Source: Parietaria judaica
Taxonomy: Eukaryota > Streptophyta > Magnoliopsida > Rosales > Urticaceae
Length of the DNA stretch: 64,000 bases
Direction: 5' to 3'
Assembly: GCA_954871525.1 (NCBI GenBank)
Contig: OX940861.1
Coordinates: 12,384,842-12,448,841 of the forward strand
The notes under the pieces are model-generated. The model was not told the DNA's origin. It saw only the letters and a program-made list of their open reading frames with translations, and searched no databases. Position 1 is the stretch's first letter, and every line of letters starts with the position of its first letter. This document shows positions 35,542 through 47,900 of the stretch, piece after piece. The position numbers and the translations under genes were made by a program.

Positions 35542-37195
35542 GGGTAAAATTTGAAATGCCAATTTTTTAATAACTTATATTTCGATATAATTATAATAGT
35601 AAACCCACAGACTGCCCAAAAAACACTCAAGGTTTATGAAAAATGCCCATAGTTTCAGAAAACTATTTTATATTAATGTATTATTTTGGACCATTTTATC
35701 CCTAAAAGTAAATACAGTTATTATTTTCGTTTTATCTATTAATTATTTTTTAATAAAAAATTATCCATCAGCTATTATGATGGTTGACCCATTATCACCC
35801 ATTATTTCATTTTAAAAAATATTGTGTAATTAATTCAAAATAAAAAACTTTAATTCTCCCAACAACCATCGACTCTTTCCCCACCTTCTCACTCTCGCCA
35901 TCGACTCCCCCTTACTCTTCTCGGTCACCGTCAAATCTTCCCGTTTGCTGTTGCCGTCGTCCACGCGATATTTTCGATCGACGTTCTACTCCACCGGGGA
36001 ACTATCTACTGCGCTCCGGTGCCGTTGTCGCCGTCGAATTCTTTTGTCGCCCCCCGCAAAGATTGTTCGCCCTAAACCTGGTTTGCGATGCGGCTGCCGG
36101 GCGTGCGATGCGGCACGAGGAGGTGAGCAACTGCGGGACGTGCGATGCGGCACGAGGGGGTCGGCGACGCCGATGGTTCCGAGAGGCAGTGCTTTGGTTG
36201 CCGATCTGGGGTGGTGTAAGTCTCGCGACATCGAAGGGTTTTCTTCGCCAAGGATCTCGCTCGGAGAGGCCCGCGAGCTCGTGGTGGGTCCGGCTACGTT
36301 TCTTGGATACCTGGCACAGACGGCAGTTGATGGGCTACATATCGTCGCTTGGGTCATTTACAGTTTGGCATCGTTTACAACTTTTTCATTTCGTAATTAC
36401 ATTTACAGTTTGACATGATTTCATAAATTTCGTCAATCTTTTGTAAATGATTTTTGTAAATTGTTTTACACGGCTTTGAAGTTGTAAATGATATGTAAAT
36501 GGTTTGGGATGATTTAGTCATATTAGTAAATATAGTTACGTAAAAATACAGAATCATAAATATAGAATCGTAATTATAGTTACATAAAAATATAGAATCG
36601 TAAATATAGTTACGAAATAATACAGAATCGTAAATACAGTTAAGTAAATATAATTACGAATACAGGCATAGTCATTTAGTATTATAAATTCGTAACTTAA
36701 ATTACATTTACAGATATATTGATTTACTAGTATAATTTTGTAAGTTAAATTACAATTACAATTCGTAACTTAACTTCAAATAATACTATTTAGAATTGGT
36801 AACTTAAATTACGAATTAATACTATTTATACTAATTATATTCGAATAAATTTTGAATTTTCGTTTTAATTTTTAATCGTTAAAAATGCTGAATAGTAGGG
36901 ATTTTTATTTGAATATTAATTATAGATGGATAAATAGATTCAGTTATTTTTTGCTACTTTTTAGGATAGAAACAGTTTTTTATTCAAATCTAACGAGTAA
37001 ACACTGAATATTTTATTTTAATTAATTAAATATACAACACGTCATTTATTTTACACGTCATTAAAAAATCACGCCAAAAATCACAAGGGTATATTGATCT
37101 ACATTTTATTTTGTTTGTGGTTTTTTTTACCAAAAATAAAAATGGGCATTTTTTTGAAATGTTGTGTTACAAATGGGCATTTCCTTCATTTACCC
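35542..37195. mobile_element. Putative TIR element with GC-rich insert (Pack-MULE candidate)
   Basis: The ends read GGGTAAAATTTGAAATGCC (left) and, inverted, GGGTAAATGAAGGAAATGCC (right). The 9-bp flanks TATTTTATA and TAATTATAA match only partly. The interior has AT-rich arms around a sharply GC-richer segment (about 35860-36360) that resembles genic DNA and stays open for 157 codons (35945-36418, +) without a domain I recognise. It includes a short duplication of GTGCGATGCGGCACGAGG (about 36104 and 36139). About 140 bp of AT-rich tandem repeats follow (36528-36665). Confidence 0.45.
36528..36665. repeat. Degenerate tandem repeat, unit about 25-40 bp
   Basis: Repeats of a TAAATATAGTTACGTAAAAA plus ACAGAATCG unit, four or five imperfect copies, inside the element above. 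Confidence 0.6.
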
Positions 37196-37979
37196 TAATT
37201 ATAACGTGCCCGCTGCCCGGATATTATCTAATAAAGAGCGTTGTAAAATAAAAAAAATAGGGTAATAATCAACTGAAAAGGGATCTACAGTTCGTCGTCG
37301 TTTTATAAATACAAGATAAGATAAGAATAGCCGGGACAACATTCTAATAAGTTTATTATAAAATTGTTTTTGAAATGATGAAATTAATTCTCCATGTCCC
37401 AAAAATCAAATTATCGAGTCCGGTTATTTCTCTAGCTATTAATTTTAAGTTTAACTTTTGCTCAGAATAGAATTTATAAATAAACAAAAAACGTTATTTT
37501 GTTAAGGAATAAACTAAAAAGTTGATGCGCTACACTTTATTGATCGACGTGGACTGTGGATAACGACATTGTATTTTTCGTTCACGAGGCAATTTCTTTC
37601 TTTCGTACCTCGAAATCGTAATATATATATATATATATATATATATTTTCATTTAATAGCTAAGCATCCCAAGTAACGTAGCTGAAACTTGAAGCCAGAA
37701 CCGTTGAATTAATTTTTAATTGACTGTTTCGTCAAGAGTTCCATATTCCAAGACAATTATTGATTTCGACCGTTTGAAGGACTCATTCTCCAGTCCCAAA
37801 GCAGTTTCTGTTCTCCACAATTTCATCTTTTTAGCCGTTACTGCATTCTCGTGAAACAACGGCTACTTTCCTCCCTATAAAACCCTACCCACAATCCCAT
37901 TTCCATCATCTCTCTCCCTCTCTCTAAACCCCATCTCAACACTCTCACACTCTCTCTCTGCTAGATTTCGAATACAACA
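37196..37979. other. Promoter region of the early nodulin-like gene
   Basis: AT-rich with a TA microsatellite at 37620-37647. The last 100 bp hold a TATA box and a CT-rich leader. Confidence 0.5.
37876..37882 (+). promoter_or_regulatory. TATA box of the early nodulin-like gene
   Basis: TATAAAA about 100 bp before the ATG, followed by a CT-rich leader typical of plant mRNAs. Transcription would start near 37910. Confidence 0.6.
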
Positions 37980-38660
37980 ATGGCTTTTTCTTCAGCTTCA
38001 GTGATGTTCCTGGTCTTCCTTTCGATGGCTGCATCATCGGAAGCCAAAGAGATCCTCGTCGGAGGGAAGTCGGACGCCTGGGCCATCCCGGCGTCGCAGC
38101 AATACTCCGACTCCGCTCTCAGCCACTGGGCCCAAACCAACCGCTTCCGCGTCGGTGACACTCTCGGTGGGCTAAACCCTACTTTTTGTCGTTTCCAACT
38201 CATTTCATGTCGTTTGATAAATAAGAACAGAGAAACCGTAAATTCCAAGTCTAGATAGATTGTTGCCGTTTTAAGCTCATTTATTGTCGTTTTTGGTTGT
38301 GGTTCAGTGTGGCACTACGACGGAGCGAAGGACTCGGTGCTGGAGGTGAGCAAGGAGGGCTTCGAGAGCTGCAACACCACCGGACCTCTGGAGTCCTTCA
38401 ATGGCGGAGAGACCAAGGTCCAACTCACCCGGAGTGGGCCCTACTACTTCATCAGCGGGGCCCAGGGCCACTGCAACAAGGGCCAGAAGCTCCACATCGT
38501 CGTCCTCTCCCCCAGGCACCACCACGTCGCAGCTCCGGCGCCGTCTCCGTCGGAGCTCGGCTCTCCGGCGGTGGCTCCGACCAGCGCCGCCGTGTCGGGG
38601 TTGAGGGGAGGAGGCTTGGCTTTGGCCGTGGTGGGCTTGTTGGGGTTTGGACTGTTTTGA
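37980..38660 (+). CDS. Early nodulin-like protein (plastocyanin-like, GPI-anchored), 2 exons
   Basis: Exons 37980-38166 and 38308-38660 give 179 residues. The single intron splits a Val codon, its usual place in phytocyanins. A signal peptide (about 1-22) precedes the phytocyanin domain (23-130), with C84 and C118 as the disulfide pair. The copper Cys position is Ser112 (YYFISGAQGHC), so the protein should not bind copper, as is normal for early nodulin-like proteins. A His-rich and Pro/Ser/Ala-rich stretch (133-155) is a likely arabinogalactan-glycosylated region. A hydrophobic tail ending GLLGFGLF is a GPI signal. It probably sits on the outer face of the plasma membrane. Confidence 0.93.
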
Positions 38661-39277
38661 GCTGAGCGATTAGGGATTGTTTTTATTGAGAGTATTATTA
38701 GGGAAATAATAATGGGGTTGGTTTGTTTTTCTTTGTTTTTAGGCATTATTTGATTCGTTGTAGTAACTATTTGTTATTCAAATTCTGGATAATCAATGAT
38801 ATATTTTATTTCTTTTGGCCTTCTCTATTTATTTTGTGTGTTTTTTATTTTATTTTTTGGTACCAGTTTATACCCGTTATTTGGATAAAAATCGGTCACT
38901 ATCTTCCGCATGACCGGTTTCAACAAACCGGGGCCGATTTTTCTTTCTTTCAAAACAACTTCAGAAACTCTTTGTTTGCTGGAGATGTCCATCATCAGCC
39001 GGAAATGGCAGTAAAACAGTTGCAGGAAATGACAGTAAAGTTAGGACCGCAGCCGGAAATGACCACAGCAGGCTGAAACTATCCAAATGAAGCCAGTTGT
39101 GGCTACAATCTGCCTTGACGAAAAATGTTAAACTAATCGAAAAAATGAAAATTCTGCATTGAAAAAATCGCATGTCGCGTCAATCAAGTTTTTATGTTCC
39201 GAAATCCTATTAAGATGTACAACAGATCATGTGTATTGAGAAAAAATCGGCCATGATCGCCCGTCGGGGAAACGCTT
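38661..39277. other. Convergent 3' flanks
   Basis: 3' UTRs of the early nodulin-like gene (+) and the YbaB-like gene (-). The repeated GGAAATG(A/G)CAGTAAA wording at 39000-39065 is a minor degenerate repeat. Confidence 0.45.
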
Positions 39278-40711
39278 TCAAGGTCCCCAAAAACGCTTCC
39301 AAAATTCTTCATGGTCCAGAGACTGGAGACACAAAACATACAATCACTGTTAGAAAATGGGTTAAAAACTCGGGGAACAGACAACTAATTGTTAATACGA
39401 CCACCTTCTTCTCCAAAGCATCGTAATATGCTTCGTCAGTGATGCGTTCCAGATTCTGCAGGAGACCAATAATATGTATATGAACATATATATGTATCAC
39501 TTTCATATGTAGAAACGGACAAAATAGATTGACCTACTTACTTCATCTCCAAGTTCCTTAGCTTCTGCAGCTATCTCTATTGCCACCACCTTCCGCTCAC
39601 CATTCATAGTCACCTGCGCAAAGTTCAATCAAAGGCTTTAACCGAATTCGTATTTTGAATGTTTTAAAAGTACTAGTATGATGAATCGGTCCCTATTTGT
39701 CGAAACCGGTTACCGTACGTACTGGTAGACCGTAGATACCGTGACCGGTTTTTTATTCCCAAATAACGGCTATATAATCCGGTACCATAAAATAAAATAA
39801 AAACGGTACCTTTGCGAGCCCACATTCTGAGAACCCCTCGTAGTGTTTTCTGGAAAGAAAAACAAAAACGAAGAACAGAGGATAAGAACATATTAAATCA
39901 CTGATTCAATTTGTAACATCTTATTAAAAGAATCTGATATAGTTTCTTCTAATTCATCAGCAAATCAAACAAGAGAAGTAACTGAGCGAACCTCTTCAGG
40001 TCTGCCATGAACTTCTTGAAATCATTTGCTTTCTGATAAGCTCTCTTCTCACTATCTTCAGGCGTGATTCCGTCATCAACATCGGCGGAGAAACAACGGA
40101 ATCTTGATTTCGTCGCAGTCAAATTAGCAGGCCAAGGGAGGAGTCGTGGATCACCACCATTGTAAGCCTTGACATTGTCTGATGAGGAGCATAATACGAT
40201 CAACTTGATTTATGGATGAACTTCATCATATAAGAACGCTAAACAGCAGACTAAGAGAAGGAATTGAGAAATTATATTGCTGATAAGGAGCTGGAAAAGA
40301 GCACCATCACGACGATCTTGACTTCGATACGAATTTTTCTATGGATTCACATATAAAATAGGACGAGAAGAATGGATCTTAGCGGAAAAGAAAAAGAAAA
40401 AACGATTCCTAGACGATCTGACTCATTGGAGGTCAGCTTGAGGATGATTTTTCACTAGCTTTTTCGAGGTCCAACCAGAGATCAGAACACAGTATAAATG
40501 TATACACATATATAGTATATATGAATGTATGATAATCGCAGAGTGGAAGCTCAACTGGAGATACAATGGCTTCGATCTAAGAGATTACGTTTCAAGATTC
40601 AGCAACCTAGAGAGAGAGAGACGTGTTACCGAGAGAGAACCGAGTTCTCGAGAGAGCGACTCGGTGAGGACTCGCAAGCCATGGAAAGGTCAAAGCGCTG
40701 GTGAAAGCCAT
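39278..40711 (-). CDS. Plastid YbaB/EbfC-like nucleoid-associated protein, 6 exons
   Basis: Exons: 40630-40711, 39992-40178, 39810-39849, 39542-39613, 39399-39455, 39278-39322, total 161 codons (160 aa). The start MAFTSALTFPWLASPHRVALSRTRFS is a typical chloroplast transit peptide. The mature part has a helix (KANDFKKFMADLKRKHYEGF), then GLAKVTMNGERKVVAIEI, LGDENLERITDEAYYDA and EKKVV. This is the order and wording of the YbaB/EbfC fold, a small dimeric DNA-binding protein. Plant relatives (STIC2 type) act in plastid stroma and nucleoids. Its C-terminus, SLDHEEFWKRFWGP, differs from the usual YbaB tail and rests on the last small exon, the least certain part. None of its exons is visible as a complete ORF. 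Confidence 0.72.
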
Positions 40712-42220
40712 TGAAACTTGATGAAGAAGAAGGAATGTCTTGTATCAGAGAGAGAGAGAGTCAGTTATACGATCGGAAAGGCTGTGTATAATATGAGCGT
40801 CTGAGTAGTGGCATTTCTGTAATTAAGCGTGTCAGTTTAGCAGGCGGTTAGTTCGTTACAATTGTATCAATGGAAGAGAAGAGTGGTCAAACTCTCAACA
40901 ATGCATTTACACTTACTTCCGGAATAATAGTGGGATAAGTACCTAAATTAGCCCGGACCGGGTACTCCCGGCACAAGTATACTAGCTTTTTTTTTAGCGG
41001 CACAATTACTGAATTACATGTAACGTGACTGAAATTTTTGGTCCAAAAGTAGGTCCACATAAATTACTTTTTTGAGTTATATTCGTTTAGATTTCTATTG
41101 CAATTGCATATTAACTACTTAACCCCTAAATAACTTTGATCATTTTAACCCTTAAAAGGTAGCATTTTATAATTATTAAAGAATCAATTAGTCTGGGAGT
41201 TTTTCTCACGAGACGGTCGTTTAGTCTTGTACGTTATTTCTATGTCTTTTTCCGTATTTATGTCGTTAAGAATAATTAAGTAACCGAAACCGAATTGGGC
41301 TTTTCCGCTTTTCTTTTTAATAATCTCCCACTGTATAAAGAGCGTTAGACCTTGTTCGAAAAGGAAATGTTAGGATTGGTTATATTTTTGTTATTTCGAG
41401 TTCAACAAAGAGAAAAAGGACTAGCATGACATAATTGATTTTTTTCATTAGGAAAATGCTCATATTCTCAAGTCATAATATAACTTCTCAGACCAAAAAA
41501 AAAAAAACTCAAGATAATCTATTATAGAACATTAGGGTTCATAAAACAGCCTGCCATGGCATAACAATAAACTTGCATAAAATTCAAACCCTAATAGGAT
41601 TACAATAAGCTCATTTTTGACACCCCAGAGTATGACGTTTCCGAGTTTTCTCCAGCAAGCAACTAAACCAAAAACTTTGATATGGTGATGGAGCACATAA
41701 AAGATGTCACATCCGATCAAGGTCAACGTCCAACTACAGTGGACCCGATCTCGGCAGAGAGAAACTAATTAAGTAGGAGCCAGACCTGCAAAGCCAATAA
41801 AAAAAGATAATAATTAAAACCTGTGGAGGATATGGCAAAAACTTAGTAACGTAATTTATTAGCAGCATAAATTTTAAGAGCCAAGATGAATTTAAAATCA
41901 TAACGAAGAGAAAGACCCGTGTCAATTATTCGTGTACAGTTTATTTGTTGAGGCTTATGGCAACGGTATTCCTTTTCGGTTTCCATTTTCTCAGATAAGA
42001 AACTCAGCAACTTTGGTATCCTTTTGTCGCTTTGTCAAATTTATCCGTTACACCAGGCAAATTAAGAATTCTTTTACTTCCTAGATTTTCCTTTCATGCT
42101 TACAAGGAAACCGAAATCCAAAATCTCCAACTAAGTCGAATTCTCGGAGCATCAAAACAAACATCAAACAGCACAAGCAATATGATTTAATAAATATCTG
42201 GATTCTGGGTCATATACCGC
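40712..42220. other. Intergenic DNA
   Basis: GA-rich leader and promoter of the YbaB-like gene near 40750, then AT-rich DNA. A GC-richer patch at 41540-41800 is preceded on the minus strand by an acceptor-like TTTGCAG. It could be a distal 3' UTR exon of the C1D gene, but no coding is supported. Confidence 0.4.
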
Positions 42221-43230
42221 TTATTCGTCATCTCCTTCTGTAGTGTCCATGCGAAGAGGTCCCTTAAAGCCGCCCACATTATCACCAAGAAGTTCCTGAG
42301 ATGCTTTCTCGAGAAACTCCTTCGCAGCGGTTTGAACTGACTTTCTCTCGGTCAATTGGAGCTTCCTCTTCTTTTGGGCACTCGTATCCCGATACTTCAT
42401 ACCTATGTCTTCTCTCTTACTAATATCTCTCATACTCCGTCTTTGCTCTGCACATCGTATCGAGAATCACAAAGCTGAGCAATTCACAAGCGGAGCAAAA
42501 TGTAGCGGAATCACAAACCTAGGGTTAGGTCTGGCAAGGAATGCCCAATGAAACGGGTCGCTGCCTGAGCGTTCAACGTGGCCGAGGGACGAACAGGCGC
42601 TTCAACAAGATGTCAAACAGGATTCCATTAAAATTGAATAGCTTAAAAACCCAGAACTTATTACACTAAAGGAACATTTTCTTACCTTTGCTTGAAGCCC
42701 TTAACCGGTTTAGCTTCTCTTCATACAAGCTTAATCTTTCCTGTGTAAAAGACCAGATAAAAGTATTCATAAGCTAGATTTCTTGTATGAGCAAACTGAA
42801 TCGGACTTAGGCTATGAGAATCAAAGTGAAAACCCCATTGAAATCGGCTTCGAACCCATGGAGATACTTACGAGCTCGGATTTGACTGGATGGTCATCGG
42901 GATTGACTCCACTGCATCGAAGCTTCACTGAAGAAAGGGGAAAAGATATAAGTTGGAGAATCGCGATACATTTCGGGAATTTGAAGAAATCGAGCTAGGG
43001 TTTCGTGTTTTCCGCTTACGGACGAAGAGAATGGTGGTGGCTTTGGCGAGCAGGAAGAGAGACTCGGCGCGGCGCAGGGGAGGCATATCGTCGAGGACTT
43101 CGGGGTTGGCCGACAAAGACATGAACTCGGCGAAGTGAGCTCGAAGCTCTTCGACGTGTGCGAGGGTTCGCTTCACCGGCTCCATCACCGATTCTGGTAC
43201 GAGTGAGCTCTCCTTTCTCTCGACCTCCAT
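42221..43230 (-). CDS. C1D: C1D nuclear exosome cofactor (Sas10/Utp3/C1D family), 5 exons
   Basis: Exons: 43020-43230, 42872-42927, 42686-42740, 42519-42599, 42221-42447, total 210 codons (209 aa). The Sas10/C1D domain covers about residues 10-110 and includes HVEELRAHFAEFMS, LLAKATTILF and GVNPDDHPVKSEL followed by a KLNRLRASSK helix. The tail has RFIGHSLPDLT, a basic stretch (SAQKKRKLQLTERK) and an acidic end. C1D/Rrp47 proteins bind Rrp6 and help the nuclear exosome trim pre-rRNA and small RNAs. They also bind nucleic acid. The telo-box leader fits regulation with ribosome-biogenesis genes. Confidence 0.93.
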
Positions 43231-43261
43231 TGTTGATTTCTCTCCTCTTCTCTTCTCTCTC

Positions 43262-43276
43262 TAGGGTTTAGGGTTT
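43262..43276 (-). promoter_or_regulatory. Double telo-box upstream of C1D
   Basis: On the minus strand this reads AAACCCTAAACCCTA, two telo-box motifs, about 30 bp upstream of the ATG next to a GA-rich leader. Telo-boxes mark plant genes of translation and ribosome assembly. Confidence 0.6.
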
Positions 43277-44226
43277 CATTCAGATGAATCAATTGCTTGT
43301 AAGACTTGCGTTACAAGCCACAACCTCTTCAGTTTCTAATTTTTAATTTCTTCTTCTTGTTGATTTTATAGTCTACTTGTGTCTTTCTTTTCGTGGTTGG
43401 ACTGCAAAATTATATATAATCAAATTCGTTGGCAGGTGGTGGTAAATTTATTACACAACTCGACTCACAAGAGATCATAGACTCGATCTCCACGACAAGT
43501 AAAATTGTGTACTAGTTGTTTAGGTGAAAATCACCGGAGCACTCATGGATCACGATTGGTGTAATTCTGCTTTTAAATTATCTGAGAGTTCGGGTCTTTC
43601 CGTTAAAACTTAAATCATGCAAAAGAAAATGGATTAGAAGAAAGTAAGGTGCTCGAGAATTTTAGTGTGAGTGTATTGTATTTCTTGTCAATGATTTTTC
43701 GTCTATTTTTACGTCTTTCAGTTCACTATTTATAGAGCTTCATAATTAAGATTCGATCCCATAAATGGTCGGTTAAATTTTGCGTTTGATTTCCTCATAT
43801 TAGACACGTAAACCACCATAATGAAGCAACTATTAGACACATAAATAGATCATATTAATTTTGGAATGATCGTAGAATAGATTTGTCGAGTCAATAAGAA
43901 GGGAGAAGGGAATGCGATTAGAATCAACCATGAATAGTTTTATTTAAAAAATATAATAATAAATTGAGTGTATGCACGTACACTCACGCGTGTACATGTA
44001 GCCCCGCCTATGCCACTAGTGTTTACGACCAATAGTGTCAATTGTTTTTAGACTGCGAATATATATTGCAATACGAATATAATTTTGATCAATATTGTTA
44101 CTAAAAAAAACTTTATATACGAATGATTTGATATAAGTTAACGTGTCGGTGATTAAAAAAACAAAAGGCACAAATCAATATGAAAACTCTGTCGTTTTCT
44201 GGCACAAGTGACCCATTTTAATAAAG
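43277..44226. other. Intergenic DNA
   Basis: C1D promoter side, then AT-rich sequence without supported genes. Confidence 0.5.
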
Positions 44227-44236
44227 GTATATACAC

Positions 44237-44440
44237 TAACCCAGCCTACTTGGTCTAGTGATAACTCCAGTATATATCTTTTCAAGAGGTCACAGGTTTC
44301 AAACTTTATGAAACGCGAATACGTGCCCCCTTTACGCATGTAAACTTGGTCAATAGTACCACTACCACCTATTATTACACTAAATGTATCTAATAATGCG
44401 AGAGTTCATTGTAAGCGTGCGTCCGTTAAAAAAAAAGAAA
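44237..44440 (+). mobile_element. tRNA-derived SINE, about 204 bp, with TSD
   Basis: An A-box-like TGGTCTAGTGA (44251-44261) and a B-box-like GGTTTCAAAC (44295-44304) have spacing expected of a pol III internal promoter. The unit ends in an A-rich tail (44428-44440). A perfect 10-bp duplication GTATATACAC flanks it (44227-44236 and 44441-44450). The variable-length TSD, poly-A end and tRNA-like head together identify a SINE, mobilised by LINE machinery. Confidence 0.85.
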
Positions 44441-44450
44441 GTATATACAC

Positions 44451-44901
44451 GTCTGAAAATATAGTAGAGTACATTCACCCTAGCCACTTGGACGGTACCT
44501 GAACTCGTGATGAGGATAAGATTTAAAAAAATATCGTTTTTTTTTCAAAACGACATTAGAAAAAGAAAACGTCGTTTGACTTACGAAACGACACATCATT
44601 TGTTTATTATGATTTAAAAAATAAATAATTTATTTTCAGACAGACAGAGTTCGATAAGGTAGGTGGAGAGAGAGAAAGATGATTGGAGCCAGAAATCAAC
44701 CCAAAAATATCTCTCCTTCGATATCTTCACTCTCTCTCATGAAATTGCTTTCCTCCATTGAAGCCATTGGAGAGCTCTCGCTTTCATGTCCATTGAGTTA
44801 GTCGCTTGCGCTGAAGCTTCCTTCTTCCACGGGCCCGCTTCTGCTCCGTTCTTCAAGTATGCACACTCGTAATCGCATTCGCTGAAGTTTCTTTGAGTTT
44901 C
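44451..44901. other. Upstream region of PGR3
   Basis: AT-rich to 44640, then a GA/CT-rich genic stretch that is the likely leader, including a short upstream ATG (44786). Nothing else seen. Confidence 0.5.
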
Positions 44902-47900
44902 ATGGGTCTGATTATACTCTGTTCTTCAAGCATGTCGGGTTGTTGTAGTACTAGTGTCGATTTTAGCTACGCTTGCGGTTTTACAGAGTCCAGAACGTCT
45001 GGTTTGAGCTGTAGTGGTTCGGTTAAAGGAAGGTTGTTTGGGAATGTGAAGGTCTGGGCATGTGGATTGAGGATGAAGAAGCAGAAACGACAACGGTTTT
45101 ATGTTTTCGTCGTGAAAAACTCGGAGGAGAGTGTAGATAGAGTTCTGGTCAGGAATTCAGAGGAAGTTCTTAGGGTTTTGAAGTCGAATTTAGACCCAGA
45201 CTCTGCGTTTTCTTATTTCGTGTCCGTTTCTCGATTGCCGAGAGTTATTCATACGACTGAGACTTGCAATTACATGCTTGAGGTTTTGGAGGCTCATGGC
45301 AGGGTTGAGGATATGTCTGTTGTGTTTGATTTCATGCAAAAGCAACTGATTCATCGGAACTTGAGCACTTATCTGACTATCTTCAGAGCTCTTGGCATGA
45401 GGGGCGGGATTCGAGAGGCTTCGGTTGCTGCGCTTGAGAAAATGAAGACGGCTGGGTTCGCTTTGAATGCTTATTCGTATAGCGGGGTAATCCATTTGGT
45501 TATTCAAGCAGGGTTTTGCAGGGAGTCTTTGGAAATCTACAGAAGAATGGTCTCCGAAGGGCTCAAGCCGAGCTTGAAGACTTACTCGGCTCTCATGGTT
45601 GCGTTTGGGAAAAGGAGAGATACCGAAACTGTGATGAGATTGCTTGGAGAAATGGAGGATTTGGGGTTAAGACCGAATATATACACGTTTACTATATGCA
45701 TTAGGGCGCTGGGTAAATCCGGGAAAATTGATGAAGCTTATGGTATTTTGAAGCGGATGGAAGAAGAGGGATGCAGTCCCGATGTAGTTACCTACACGGT
45801 CCTCATTGATGTTCTTTGTAATGCGGGCAAACTCGATAAAGCAAAGGCGTTGTTTGCAACAATGAAGACTGGTCGCCAGAAACCCGATCAAGTGACTTAC
45901 ATTACATTGTTGAGCAAGTTGAGCGATCGTGAAGATTTGGTTTCCGTGAAGGAAATTTGGTCCGAAATGGAAGCGGACGGTTACGTCCCTGATGTTGTCA
46001 CTTTCACCATTTTGATCGATGCTTTATGTAAAGCGGGAAATTTTGCTAAAGCTTTCGATACGTTGCACATCATGAAGGAGAAAGGAGTCTCGCCGAATCT
46101 TCAGACCTTCAACACGTTGATTTGTGGACTCTTGAGGGTGAGTAGATTGGACAAGGCGTTAACTCTTTTCGGGGATATGGAATCTCTGGGTTTCATTCCA
46201 ACGGCTTTTACGTACATCCTTTTCATCGATTACTATGGAAAATCCGGGGACGCTGATAAAGCTATTGAGACGTTTGAGAAGATGAAGAGAAGAGGGATTG
46301 TTCCGAATATTGTGGCTTGCAACGCTTCATTGTACGGTCTAGCTGAAACGGGAAGACTTCAAGAAGCCAAAGAGATTTTCGACGAGATCAAAAGCAACGG
46401 GATCGCTCCAGATTTCGTGACTTACAGCTTGATGATGCGGTGCTATAATAAGGTGGGACGGGTTGACGAAGCTCTGAACCTACTTTCAGAGATGGTCAAA
46501 CAAGGGTGTGAACCTGACGTGATAGTGGTCAACTCTCTGATCGACATGCTTTACAAGGCTGACCGGGGAGAAGATGCTTGGCAAATGTATTACGGAATGA
46601 AGGGCATGGGTGTAATTCCGACGGTTGTGACCTTCAACACGCTACTAGCTGGGTTAAGGAAAGAGGGTCGAGTTCGGAGGTCACTTCAGGTATTCTATTC
46701 AATGGGGGATTACGGTTTCCCTCCAAACACGATAACCGTCAACACTATCCTCGACTGTCTCTGCAAGAATGGCGAGGTCAAATTGGCCTTGGAAATCTTC
46801 TCGAAGATGTCGATAATGGACTGTAAACCCGATGTTTTCACTTACAACACTGTCATTTACGGTTTAATACGGGAAAAGAGGGTTAGTGATGCACTGTGGC
46901 TTTTCCATCAGATGAGAAAATGTTTATACCCTGATCGAGTCACTCTGTTCACTCTCGTTCCAGGCATAGTTAATGAAGGACTGACGAAAGACGCGTTTGA
47001 AATCATCAAGAGCTTTATTCATCAGGTCACTGTTCATGTGGATCGACCTTTCTGGGAAAATTTAATGGGTGGGATTTTAGTTGATACCGAACCAAAAATC
47101 GCAATGGAACTCGCTGAGCGGTTAGTGTCTGAGAAAATCTGCCTCAATGATTCGATCCTCATTCCTCTGATAAGGGTTCTGTGTAAATCAAAGAAATCTC
47201 TCCAAGCCGAAAATTTGTTAGTCAAGTTCACCAAAACCCTTGGAATCACATTGACCTTAGAAACGTACAACATTCTAATTGAAGGCCTTCTCCGAATCCC
47301 TGCAAGTGAAAAGGCTTTTGATCTTTTTGACGAAATGAAGCGAGTCGGTTGCTCCCCTGACTCCTTCACTTACAACCTGTTACTTGATGCTCACGGAAAG
47401 TCTAGAAACATCCCCGAACTGTACGAACTGTATGAAGAGATGCTCAGTAAAGGGTGCAAGGCGAACACGATCACGTACAACATCGTGATCTCCAGCCTGG
47501 CGAGATCCGACTGTGTAGACAAGGCGATCGACTTCTACTACGATCTGGTGGGTCGGGATTTCGAACCCTCACCGTGCACCTTTGGTCCATTAATCGACGC
47601 TCTCTTAAAATCCGGGCGCCGAGACGAAGCAATGCAGTTTTTTGAGGAAATGACCGAGTACAAATGCAAGCCCAATTCTGCTATCTTCAACATCCTCATC
47701 AACGGGTTCGGAAAATCCGGGGACGTGGAAACCGCCTGTAATTTACTCCAAAGAATGACGAACGAGGGAGTAAAACCAGATTTAAAATCGTACACTATCA
47801 TCATCGATTGCCTCTGCCTCGCTGGACGAATCGATGATGCGATGCTTTACTTCGACGCGATGAAGCGCATCGGATTGAGCCCCGATTTGCTTTCGTACAA

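Noticed and set aside
35945..36418. 157-codon ORF as an independent gene
   Set aside because: No domain, Arg/Cys-rich composition typical of GC-rich chance ORFs, and it lies inside a putative mobile element.
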